NCBI RefSeq assembly: GCF_025938095.1 | Contig: NZ_JAPCZF010000009.1 | Location: 91,435-155,434 of the forward strand | DNA from: Novosphingobium sp. JCM 18896 | GTDB taxonomy: Bacteria > Pseudomonadota > Alphaproteobacteria > Sphingomonadales > Sphingomonadaceae | Direction of reading: 5' to 3' | Length of the DNA stretch: 64,000 nt | Shown: piece by piece, positions 34,542-42,374 of the stretch | Position numbering within the stretch: the first letter of the stretch is position 1 | Layout of the letters: each line of letters opens with the position of its first letter | Notes under the pieces: model-generated | What the model saw: only the letters and a program-made list of their open reading frames with translations | Databases searched by the model: none | Told to the model about the DNA's origin: nothing | Made by a program: the position numbers and the translations under genes

Positions 34542-34694
34542 ATGAATAAATTGCGGTTCAGCCTAGCGGCTGCCGCGTCCCACAAGGGTATCTATTTTGT
34601 CGTCAAGAACCATCAGGGAAACATCGGCAATGGCAAGGCTTCAAGTTCCTATTTTTTGCACACCCTACACGGAAAAACCGTAAAAGCAGGGTAA
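34542..34694 (+). CDS. Small ORF spanning the left att site
   Basis: A 50-codon frame (MNKLRFSLAAAASHKGIYFV...) with GGAG 8 nt upstream runs into the att-like repeat. Its last residues, after HTLHGK, are TVKAG from island DNA. Joining the sequence left of attL to that right of attR would instead give an end HTLHGKP. It may be the native target gene of the island, with its C-terminus replaced. Existence as a protein is uncertain. Confidence 0.35.
   Translation: MNKLRFSLAAAASHKGIYFVVKNHQGNIGNGKASSSYFLHTLHGKTVKAG
34658..34683. repeat. Candidate attL of the defence island
   Basis: GCACACCCTACACGG (34658-34672) followed by AAAAACCGTAA. The same 15 bases occur at 53004, followed by CAAGCCGTAA. 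It lies about 90 bp before the first integrase gene, the usual place for an att site. ACGG...CCGT forms a small inverted repeat. Confidence 0.6.
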
Positions 34695-34762
34695 AAAATC
34701 AAGTAAAATCAAGCGATGCCGCTGCTGAAAACACGAGAGGTTGGACAGTTGCCGCAGGCCAG

Positions 34763-35956
34763 TTGCGTGCCAAGACCAAGGATTCCGGCGGGCTAGAGAA
34801 GGCAAAAAAGCGACCCTGCAGGCTATATGCGTACCACGCACTGCGTAAGCCGCCGAAAACTGTGACAATCCTGTGGGATACAGAAGTGCCGGCCTTCGGC
34901 CTGCGCTGTCGTCCTAGTGGGCACAAGAGCTGGATTGTTCGGTATCGTGAGCGCGGAATGGAGCGGTTCAAGACGCTAGGGAGTGTGCCGAAAATGACGG
35001 CGCGCCAGGCACGCCGGGAAGCTCTCAGAATCCTGCAGGAGGTAGCGCTAGATGGCCTGCCTCAGAAGCCGAAAGAGAGGCCCGGAAAAGGGCTCACGTT
35101 CGAAGAGTTTGCGGCGGAGTTCATTGGCCTGCGTAAGGGCGGTTGGAAGCCGTCTACTACGGCTCGCAACGAGCATGCGCTGCGCAGAGACATCCTGCCA
35201 TTCTTTGGCTCCATAGCCGTGGCGGCGGGGCAGGTCAGTGACGTCGCTCGTTGGCGTGATGCGATGGCCCATGAGCCAGCCATGTTCAACCGGGCTGTGC
35301 CGGTGCTCTCGGCGATGTTCCAGCAGGCCGAATTGCTCGGCTATCGCAAGCGGGGCTCGAACCCCTGCAAGGGCATCGCGCGCTACAAGCGCAAGCTCCT
35401 CGAGCGCTACTTGAGCCCTGCAGAATATCGTGCGCTTGCCGCCGTCCTGAGAGAGGGGGAACGGGAGTACCCGGCTGCCGTCCAGCTCATCCGGTTGCTG
35501 ATCTATACCGGTGCCCGCGTCGGCGAAATCGCGGGCCTGGAATGGGAATGGGTGAAGCCCCCACGCATCTTCCTGCCTGATAGCAAAACCGGGGCGAAGG
35601 TCGTCTATTTGAACGCCCCAGCGGCGGCGATCCTCGACGACCTCCGGGGTGAGAATGCCACAGGCCTGATATTCCCGTCCCGACGACGGCCGAGCCTACC
35701 GTACAACGTCAATCCGGCGTGGATGGACTTGCGGACGCGGGCAGGCCTCAGCAACGTCCGGTTGCATGATCTGCGCCACAGCTTTGCATCCGTCGCGATC
35801 CGCGATGGCATTCCGCTGACGCTGATCAGCAAGCTTCTGGGCCATGCCCTTCCTGAAACCACGGCTCGATATGCGCACCTGGCTGATGATGTGGTTTCCG
35901 AGGCCGCAGCACGCGTCTGCGCTTCGATCGCTGGAAAAATGGAGCCGACAGCATGA
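34763..35956 (+). CDS. int: Tyrosine integrase 1 of the defence island
   Basis: 397-aa phage-type integrase. The N-terminal Arm/DUF4102-like domain (LWDTEVPAFGLRCRPSGHKSWIVRYR) precedes a core-binding domain and the catalytic domain: Arg in YTGARVGEIAGLEW, HDLRHSFAS (HxxR), LLGHALPETTARYAH (His and Tyr). The TTG start at 34763 is a best guess; the frame is open without an ATG back through the att site. It overlaps the second integrase gene by ATGA, so both are translated together. Confidence 0.88.
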   Translation: MRAKTKDSGGLEKAKKRPCRLYAYHALRKPPKTVTILWDTEVPAFGLRCRPSGHKSWIVRYRERGMERFKTLGSVPKMTARQARREALRILQEVALDGLPQKPKERPGKGLTFEEFAAEFIGLRKGGWKPSTTARNEHALRRDILPFFGSIAVAAGQVSDVARWRDAMAHEPAMFNRAVPVLSAMFQQAELLGYRKRGSNPCKGIARYKRKLLERYLSPAEYRALAAVLREGEREYPAAVQLIRLLIYTGARVGEIAGLEWEWVKPPRIFLPDSKTGAKVVYLNAPAAAILDDLRGENATGLIFPSRRRPSLPYNVNPAWMDLRTRAGLSNVRLHDLRHSFASVAIRDGIPLTLISKLLGHALPETTARYAHLADDVVSEAAARVCASIAGKMEPTA

Positions 35957-37152
35957 ACGCTCTTACGCTCAAAGCCATTCTCGTCCAGGAGCTTGCCTCG
36001 CTGGGTTTGCCTGCCGATGACGCAGGGCGAAACGCGCCAGGCAAGAGATACACGCAGTGGGCAAAAGACCTGCCATGCTTCGGACTGCGATCCTACAGCT
36101 CGGGCCGGAAGGTGTACGTCGTACAGGCCAGATCAGAAGGCCGAAATCGAACACTGACGATCGGCAATGCCCGTGTGCTTTCGCGCGCGCAGGCGCTCGA
36201 TGTGGCGCGCCGAATTCTTCTGCGCATGCAGACGGGCGAAAGCCATGGCGACGACAAAGTCGTAACTAGGCGCATGCCACTCTATGAACAGTTTTTGCAG
36301 GAGTTTTGGGATAAGATTTCCCCAAGATGGAAAGCATCAACGTTGTCTCGGAATGCCTACTACCGAAACCATCTGACGGGTGCGTTCCCACGGCGCTTTC
36401 TGGACAAAATCGAGGTCGCGGATGTTGCGCGCTGGTTCGCGGCGATCACCGCGAACTCGGGGCCGGCGGCCGCGAACCGCGCGCTTGAACTGCTATGCGC
36501 GCTATTCAACAAGGCCGAAGCGTGGGGAGTGCTGCCGGGCAGAGCGAACCCCTGTACCGAGATCAAGCGCCACCGCCTGCACAAGCATCAATGCCTGCTT
36601 ACGGCTGATGAACTGGCGCGCTTTGGTCAGGCACTCGCCGACCTGGAGGCCGTTGCACCGATGCAGGTCGCGGCGATAAAGCTGGTCGCTCTCACGGGTT
36701 GCAGAAAATCCGAAATCTGCGGCTTAGGCTGGGATGAGGTGAAAGGGCGTCGCCTCTTGCTCCACGACGCCAAGACCGGCCCCCGCACGGTATGGATGGG
36801 CGCGGAAGCGGAGGGGGTTCTGTCTTCCATCGCCAGGCACCCGACGGTCCCTTGGGTTTTCAGGATCGGAGATCGTCAGTTAACCGTAGCAAGCCTCGAC
36901 GGCGTCTTTCGTAAGGCTCGCTTGGCGGCCGGTCTCTCACACGTGCGGATGCACGATCTCCGTCATAATTTTGCGAGCCATGCCGCGACTATGTCGGAAA
37001 CTCTGCCGATGATCGGCAAGTTGCTGGGTCACGCGTCGCTGCAGATGACGGCGCGCTATGCGCACCTTGATGACGAAGCGGTCATCTCGGCTAATGATGC
37101 GATTGGACAGCTATTGGTTAGGATGACGGGGGAGGGGCAAGCTGTCCGATAA
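35953..37152 (+). CDS. int: Tyrosine integrase 2 of the defence island
   Basis: 399-aa integrase coupled to the first by an ATGA overlap. It has its own Arm-binding N-terminus (DLPCFGLRSYSSGRKVYVVQ), core-binding domain, and catalytic motifs LTGCRKSEICGLGW, HDLRHNFASHAA and LLGHASLQMTARYAH. All catalytic residues are present, so both integrases look active. Adjacent pairs of integrases occur on some genomic islands, perhaps working as a heteromer. Confidence 0.88.
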   Translation: MNALTLKAILVQELASLGLPADDAGRNAPGKRYTQWAKDLPCFGLRSYSSGRKVYVVQARSEGRNRTLTIGNARVLSRAQALDVARRILLRMQTGESHGDDKVVTRRMPLYEQFLQEFWDKISPRWKASTLSRNAYYRNHLTGAFPRRFLDKIEVADVARWFAAITANSGPAAANRALELLCALFNKAEAWGVLPGRANPCTEIKRHRLHKHQCLLTADELARFGQALADLEAVAPMQVAAIKLVALTGCRKSEICGLGWDEVKGRRLLLHDAKTGPRTVWMGAEAEGVLSSIARHPTVPWVFRIGDRQLTVASLDGVFRKARLAAGLSHVRMHDLRHNFASHAATMSETLPMIGKLLGHASLQMTARYAHLDDEAVISANDAIGQLLVRMTGEGQAVR

Positions 37153-37224
37153 GCTTGGCCAAGCCGTCATCCCGCAACCCAGCGGGCGAGAAAAGTGATT
37201 CTAACTCGCCGAAACCCGTGATAT

Positions 37225-37239
37225 GTTCCCTATATGTTC
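37225..37239 (+). promoter_or_regulatory. Candidate LexA (SOS) box before the defence cassette
   Basis: GTTCCCTATATGTTC fits GTTC-N7-GTTC, the alphaproteobacterial LexA operator. It lies 57 nt before the chosen methyltransferase start, in an AT-rich promoter-like stretch, and would be inside the gene if the ATG at 37234 were used. Confidence 0.55.
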
Positions 37240-37296
37240 TGCCGTCGAAATCTGGAAAAGCGTCCAGCTGAGTGGCGTCACGTCGAGGAGATTGCT

Positions 37297-38748
37297 ATGG
37301 GGACCGTCGGTCGGTTAGGGGCGAAACGGACTGAATTTTCTGAGACATCAAGCTTGAATAATGCTTTAGTTCAAAAGCAACGCAAGGATGATTTCTCCTC
37401 TATCGGGGCCAGGCGGGGAATGAGAACCTATACATTTGGTGATTTGTTTTCGGGCTGTGGTGGATTTTCGCTCGGCCTGTCGCAAGCTGGCTTGCAGGGG
37501 GTTTTTGCGATCGAACGCGATCCGATGGCGTTCGATACTTTCTCGGCCAATTTCCTTTCAAAAGCGGCCAAGGGCCGTCGATTTTCTTGGCCAGACTGGC
37601 TCTCCCGCCAGGCTTGGGACATTGAGCAGCTACTGGACAAGCACCGTTCCGATCTGGCGAAGCTTGGAGGGAAAATCGACGTTCTGGCGGGAGGCCCCCC
37701 TTGCCAAGGTTTCAGTTTCGCAGGGCGGAGGGTGGAAGACGATCCCCGGAATCTCTTGTTCGAGCGGTACGTCGAGGTAGTCGAGGCCTTACAGCCGCAG
37801 GCGCTTATCCTCGAAAACGTGCCCGGAATGAAAGTCGCTCACGCCCGCAGGAACGTGGTCGATCTTCCAATCCCAGGTTCGCTGGCAGAGAAGCCAAAGT
37901 CGTTTTATGATCGGCTTGTGGAGCGGCTGCGCGTCGCAGAATACGAGGTCGCGGCGGTTCTCGTAGATTCGTCGCGCTTTGGTGTCCCGCAGCGCCGTTC
38001 CCGCCTAATAGCGGTCGGCGTTCGCCGCGACCTGTGCGAATGGCTGGACGGCGGTCTGGGGCGAATTTTTGAATTGCTCGAAGAGGCCCGTGTGAGGCAG
38101 TTGAAGGAACTTGGCCTTCCTAGCGCCGTCAGCGCTAGCGACGCGCTGTCCGATCTCGAAGTGGGTGGAAAAGGCTTGGTGGATTGCCATGACCCCGCGC
38201 TTTCGCGTCCAGCCAAGGAAGTCCCATACGACGGTCCAGCCACGCGATACCAATGGCTCATGCACGAGGGACACGAGGGTCCGATGGACAGCATGCGATT
38301 AGCACGTCATCGCGACGACGTAAGGGAACGGTTCGCGCGAATCTTGGCAGAGTGTCGGCGCGGGGTTCGTATGGACGACGAGAGCCGTAAGACCTACGGC
38401 CTCAAGAAGCACCGCATCTATCCAATGGCGAGCGGAGAGCCAGCCCCGACCGTCACGACGCTTCCCGACGACATCTTGCACTATTCCGAGCCTCGAATCC
38501 TGACAGTGCGGGAATATGCGCGTCTCCAGTCCTTCCCTGACTGGTTCGCATTCAAGGGCAAGTACACTACCGGGGGCGAGCGCAGGACCAAGGAATGCCC
38601 TCGCTACACCCAAGTCGGGAACGCTGTACCTCCGTACCTTGCTCGCGCTATCGGCGCTGCTGTACGCGACCTGCTAGAGGAGGTCGCGGTTACGAAGTCT
38701 GTATTCGGCAAGTCAGTGGAAGCAATGCCGATCGCGGCCACAGCCTAA
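37297..38748 (+). CDS. DNA (cytosine-5) methyltransferase
   Basis: 483-aa C5-cytosine methyltransferase. Motif I is DLFSGCGGF at 49-57; the catalytic P135-C136-Q137 is in GGPPCQGFSF; ENVPG at 173-177; a QRRSRL motif follows; QVGNAVPP near 439-446 is motif X. The target-recognition region between motifs VIII and IX is of ordinary length, so it recognises a specific short sequence that I cannot predict. I chose ATG 37297 (GAGGAG 6 nt upstream). It leads the cassette: it would mark self DNA for the downstream restriction proteins. The next gene follows after 9 bp. Confidence 0.92.
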   Translation: MGTVGRLGAKRTEFSETSSLNNALVQKQRKDDFSSIGARRGMRTYTFGDLFSGCGGFSLGLSQAGLQGVFAIERDPMAFDTFSANFLSKAAKGRRFSWPDWLSRQAWDIEQLLDKHRSDLAKLGGKIDVLAGGPPCQGFSFAGRRVEDDPRNLLFERYVEVVEALQPQALILENVPGMKVAHARRNVVDLPIPGSLAEKPKSFYDRLVERLRVAEYEVAAVLVDSSRFGVPQRRSRLIAVGVRRDLCEWLDGGLGRIFELLEEARVRQLKELGLPSAVSASDALSDLEVGGKGLVDCHDPALSRPAKEVPYDGPATRYQWLMHEGHEGPMDSMRLARHRDDVRERFARILAECRRGVRMDDESRKTYGLKKHRIYPMASGEPAPTVTTLPDDILHYSEPRILTVREYARLQSFPDWFAFKGKYTTGGERRTKECPRYTQVGNAVPPYLARAIGAAVRDLLEEVAVTKSVFGKSVEAMPIAATA

Positions 38749-38757
38749 GGGGGACGA

Positions 38758-40869
38758 ATGACGGTCGAAGGTGCGGCGCCTTATCCGGCGCAGTTGCTCA
38801 ATTGGGCTGGCAATCGGTCCGGTGGTGTCCGGCGCCTTTTCGATTCAAGCAGCGGCCGGCCCGGCAAAGCAGTGTTCGAGACGAACCTACTTCATAGATT
38901 GGAGCAGTGGACTTCGGACATCGCCTCACGACCCAACGAGACGCCGCGGATTCTCCTGCTAGTTGGAGGGCCTGGGAACGGTAAGACCGAGGCGATCGAG
39001 TCGACGGTAGGGTGGCTAGACGCCTCCCTGCAATGTGGTGGCGAATTGATTGCCGGTCTTCGCCAAGCGTTCTTCCCAGCGGAGGGAACCGCCGTTCCTC
39101 GGGTCGTGCGGGTCCTTGCCGACGGCGGCTCGAACGAGGGTAAGGCGACGCTCGGACTGTCGATCGTGCAAGACGCATCCGCAGTAGTCGATGCTGCCGG
39201 TCGCACGGCGGCCCAGCTCCTGCTCGATGAACTGGAGAGTTCCGAAGCATCGACCACCGGAGAGGCCTACCTCTGCTGTGTCAACCGCGGCGTGCTGGAT
39301 GACGCGCTGATCGAAGCAATCGACACGAATAGGGAGCGCTCGCTCAACCTGCTTGAAGCAGTGACGCGGGCTGTGAGCCTTTCGCCCAACGCCGCCCGAT
39401 GCTGGCCACTCGATGGCTTCCCGACCGTGGCGGTTTGGCCGATGGACGCTGAATCTCTTCTCCTGTCGCCTGAAAAGGCAGGAGAGGAGCCGGCTCGCAG
39501 CTTGTTGCGAACCGCGCTCGATAGCCGGATGTGGCTATCCCCCGGAAGTTGTGCCGGCGGCGCGACCTGTCCGTTCTGCGGGAGTCGGGAGCGCTTGGCG
39601 CGTGAGCGGGAAGAAGGCTCGCTGCTGAAAATGCTTCGGTGGTACGAGGTGGCGAGCGGTAAGCGTTGGAGTTTCCGCGATCTCTTTACCCTCGCGTCAT
39701 ATCTGCTTGCTGGGCACCGCGTGACCCCTCGCGACGCTGCTCTAGAACCCTGCGAGTGGGCGGCCAAGCAAGTCCTCCAAGACGAACAAGCCCGGAGGGG
39801 AGCAAAACCGTCGAAGGAACAGTCGACAGCAATCTTCCAGCTTGTTGCTGCGCAGTACCAGCACGCCTTGTTTCATTCCTGGGACCGCGAGGCCGGGCCG
39901 GCACTGCTTCGCGAGCTCAAGGACCTCGACATGGAAGACGACAACACCGCCATGGGCTTGGCCTGGTTCCTGTCGTCGCGGCGTTCTCCCTACCTTCCAG
40001 CGATGATAGCGGACACGCTTGAGGGACTCTCCATTCAGCTGGATCCAGCGCTGGCCGACCCAGACATGGAAATCCAGGCGACGACAAATTCAAGGTTTGC
40101 CTTGAGGGAGCTAGACGTTCGCTTTAGCCGCTCGGTGGCCGAGGGGTTGGACTACGTTCGCCGGCTGCAAGTCCTCACGCGGCCAGAAGTGGACCTTCTG
40201 GAACGACTGGCGAAGCTCGATGGCGACCTCTCTCTTGGAGGCGTACGGCGCAAGCGGCCGGCATCAGCCACAAACGTCCAGCGCTTAGTAAGGGATTTCG
40301 CATGCCGGCTGGTCAGGCGATCCTTCGGCACGCGCACCGCGGCGGCGCTAGACGCGCCGATCCTCGCTGACTTCCAGCGAGTTATCGAGGACACCGCGGG
40401 CGATGACCTCTTCGACGTCGCCCAGGAGGTAGAACAGCTCCTGAACCGGAATCAGGACTTTGAGATTTCCCTGACGACGACCTTCGGCCAGCCCCTCCCA
40501 CCAGCCATAAGGCGGGCGACGCTGATCGTCCCATCGCGGTCTGTGCAGCCCCTGGAGATCGATACGGTTGGTCGGCCAGCATCCCCAATCTGCTTCCTCA
40601 TGGTTGGAGATGGTCGGTCCGGGCAGCCTATTGCCCTAACCTATGATCTATTCAAGGCCGTCAGGGAACTGGAGCAAGGCATGTCCATGGCTTCGCTACC
40701 GCGCACGGTGCTGGCACTTCTGGACACAACGCGCGCGCGACTTTCTGGCCCGATCGTTCGCGACAAGATCATCCTTGACAGGGCGCGCATCAGGATCGGC
40801 TCGACTGACACTTCCGTCGTCCAGCGACGGTCGGGCTTTGGCGTTCGCAAGGAAGGGGCATCGCGGTGA
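38758..40869 (+). CDS. P-loop ATPase with zinc-binding cluster (DptF-like position)
   Basis: 703-aa protein. The Walker A motif GGPGNGKT is at 70-77, early in the chain. A cysteine cluster C265-x5-C271-x2-C274 (CAGGATCPFC) suggests a zinc ribbon. The C-terminal third contains a helical region and a beta-rich end (RRATLIVPSRSVQPLEI). I do not recognise a named family with certainty. By position and architecture it corresponds to DndF/DptF of phosphorothioation-linked restriction modules, but it is longer. It overlaps the next gene by 4 bases (start at 40866). Confidence 0.7.
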   Translation: MTVEGAAPYPAQLLNWAGNRSGGVRRLFDSSSGRPGKAVFETNLLHRLEQWTSDIASRPNETPRILLLVGGPGNGKTEAIESTVGWLDASLQCGGELIAGLRQAFFPAEGTAVPRVVRVLADGGSNEGKATLGLSIVQDASAVVDAAGRTAAQLLLDELESSEASTTGEAYLCCVNRGVLDDALIEAIDTNRERSLNLLEAVTRAVSLSPNAARCWPLDGFPTVAVWPMDAESLLLSPEKAGEEPARSLLRTALDSRMWLSPGSCAGGATCPFCGSRERLAREREEGSLLKMLRWYEVASGKRWSFRDLFTLASYLLAGHRVTPRDAALEPCEWAAKQVLQDEQARRGAKPSKEQSTAIFQLVAAQYQHALFHSWDREAGPALLRELKDLDMEDDNTAMGLAWFLSSRRSPYLPAMIADTLEGLSIQLDPALADPDMEIQATTNSRFALRELDVRFSRSVAEGLDYVRRLQVLTRPEVDLLERLAKLDGDLSLGGVRRKRPASATNVQRLVRDFACRLVRRSFGTRTAAALDAPILADFQRVIEDTAGDDLFDVAQEVEQLLNRNQDFEISLTTTFGQPLPPAIRRATLIVPSRSVQPLEIDTVGRPASPICFLMVGDGRSGQPIALTYDLFKAVRELEQGMSMASLPRTVLALLDTTRARLSGPIVRDKIILDRARIRIGSTDTSVVQRRSGFGVRKEGASR

Positions 40870-42374
40870 CTCTCGCGAAATTCCGGGATGAACCCTGGCG
40901 CACTTCCCATTCAGCATACCAAGACTCGGTCTTGGCGATGTCGCCGGCTCCAGAGTATGCAAGTTCCGAAGTAATCTTGTCGTCGTTGTACAGACACGTA
41001 GGACTAGAGGGCTCATCGGAGCGCACGGTCCCGCAGCGGGGCCGTGAATTGGACAGGGAAGTCCAGCGCAGCCGCGACCGGTCGCGAAAGCCCGATGACG
41101 CTGCGCTCGACGCGGACACATTCCATTTGTTGCTGCATTCGATTCTCGAAAGCCCAAAACTACCGAACCAGTCATCGAAGCGGTTCGTGCAGGTCACGCC
41201 GCTCGTTCCGCAGGCAGCGGTGTTCTCGGGCTCCGCAAGATTGAGCAGCAACTCATGGCCAGCCGGCGCGCTTGTGCGCCGCATGGTCTGGCTCGGCTCG
41301 CCAAACGATGCCGCCGCAGCGGCAACTTGGACCGCGCTATTCGAGGGCCTGTCCGTCTCCGAGGAAGACGATGTTTTTGCCCGCTTCCTGCAGCAAGAAA
41401 TGTCGTCCTGGTGCCCAGAGTCCAGTTGGGCGGAGTTCGAAGTGACCGAGAGGGGCACGCTCGACCCTGCTGACCGCAGTGGGTTGCAATATCCTGCCGG
41501 TCGCTTCGTCCGCGACCTGTCGGCTATCATCGCAGCGAAGGATGCAATGACCAGGAGGCAGTGGACAAGCCTCCTGGAAGCCATAGTTCGGATCGCAGCC
41601 GTCGCCCATGTTACATGGCTTTGCGACGTGCATGCGCGAACATGGAATTGTATTCGCTCGTCGCTCGATGGAGGTGGTCCCGTTGGCGAGACCGAAACAA
41701 GAACGGCGATGTTCCCGCAGAGGTTCCAGTTCCTTTCCTATGGCGATAGGGCGTTGCCCGGGATCAAGGATCGGGCATCAGCTTTCCTCCAAGCCCGATT
41801 GGGGATGAACGCCGCGCTCTGGACATTGCAGGAGGCGGGCATTTCTTGCCAGCCGCTATCATCGGCCCAGTCCGTCGCGGCGACGTGCGAAAGCCTGCGT
41901 TGCCTATCAGCTGGACAGATTTCGGCGATTAAGGAGCTACTGGACGAAGTTTCCGAGCGCGAAACCCGGACGCTTCTTTGCAAGAAGGGCATCGGCTCCA
42001 ACATCATGGAATTCGCGCGCCACGTTCTCGGGCAGCGCCAAGCCGCCAATCCCATCCTTCGGGGCTATGATCAAGGCTACGCGCTGCGCAAGCGCGGGAC
42101 GAGTAATGCCAGCCCATGGGTAGTCGGTCTTGGGCCGGTCAGCGTGTTGGCGCTCGTCCATTGCGCCCTGGCTGGAACCAGCGGTCCCCGGTCGGTTCGC
42201 CGCCTCTCCCAACACCTCGCAGGCTACGGTGCAATCGTCGACCATAGGGACATCGCCACGAATGACCTCGGCCACCAACTTAGGATGCTCGGCCTGGTCC
42301 TAGATAGTCCAGATGCGGAGAGTGGAATGCTCTTGGTTCCACCGTTTGAAATTACGCAGGATTTCGCCGGATGA
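40866..42374 (+). CDS. Unknown component of the HerA-type restriction cassette (DptG-like position)
   Basis: 502-aa protein without a recognisable catalytic motif. The start is GTG 40866, overlapping the upstream stop. The last 80 residues look like a winged helix (SVRRLSQHLAGYGAIVDHRD, then QLRMLGLVLDSPDAESGMLL), similar in style to the end of DptG-type proteins. The rest is helical. It overlaps the 1821-aa gene by 4 bases (ATGA at 42371), so stoichiometric production with both neighbours is likely. The role is probably that of an adaptor or DNA-recognition subunit (inference). Confidence 0.65.
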   Translation: MTLAKFRDEPWRTSHSAYQDSVLAMSPAPEYASSEVILSSLYRHVGLEGSSERTVPQRGRELDREVQRSRDRSRKPDDAALDADTFHLLLHSILESPKLPNQSSKRFVQVTPLVPQAAVFSGSARLSSNSWPAGALVRRMVWLGSPNDAAAAATWTALFEGLSVSEEDDVFARFLQQEMSSWCPESSWAEFEVTERGTLDPADRSGLQYPAGRFVRDLSAIIAAKDAMTRRQWTSLLEAIVRIAAVAHVTWLCDVHARTWNCIRSSLDGGGPVGETETRTAMFPQRFQFLSYGDRALPGIKDRASAFLQARLGMNAALWTLQEAGISCQPLSSAQSVAATCESLRCLSAGQISAIKELLDEVSERETRTLLCKKGIGSNIMEFARHVLGQRQAANPILRGYDQGYALRKRGTSNASPWVVGLGPVSVLALVHCALAGTSGPRSVRRLSQHLAGYGAIVDHRDIATNDLGHQLRMLGLVLDSPDAESGMLLVPPFEITQDFAG

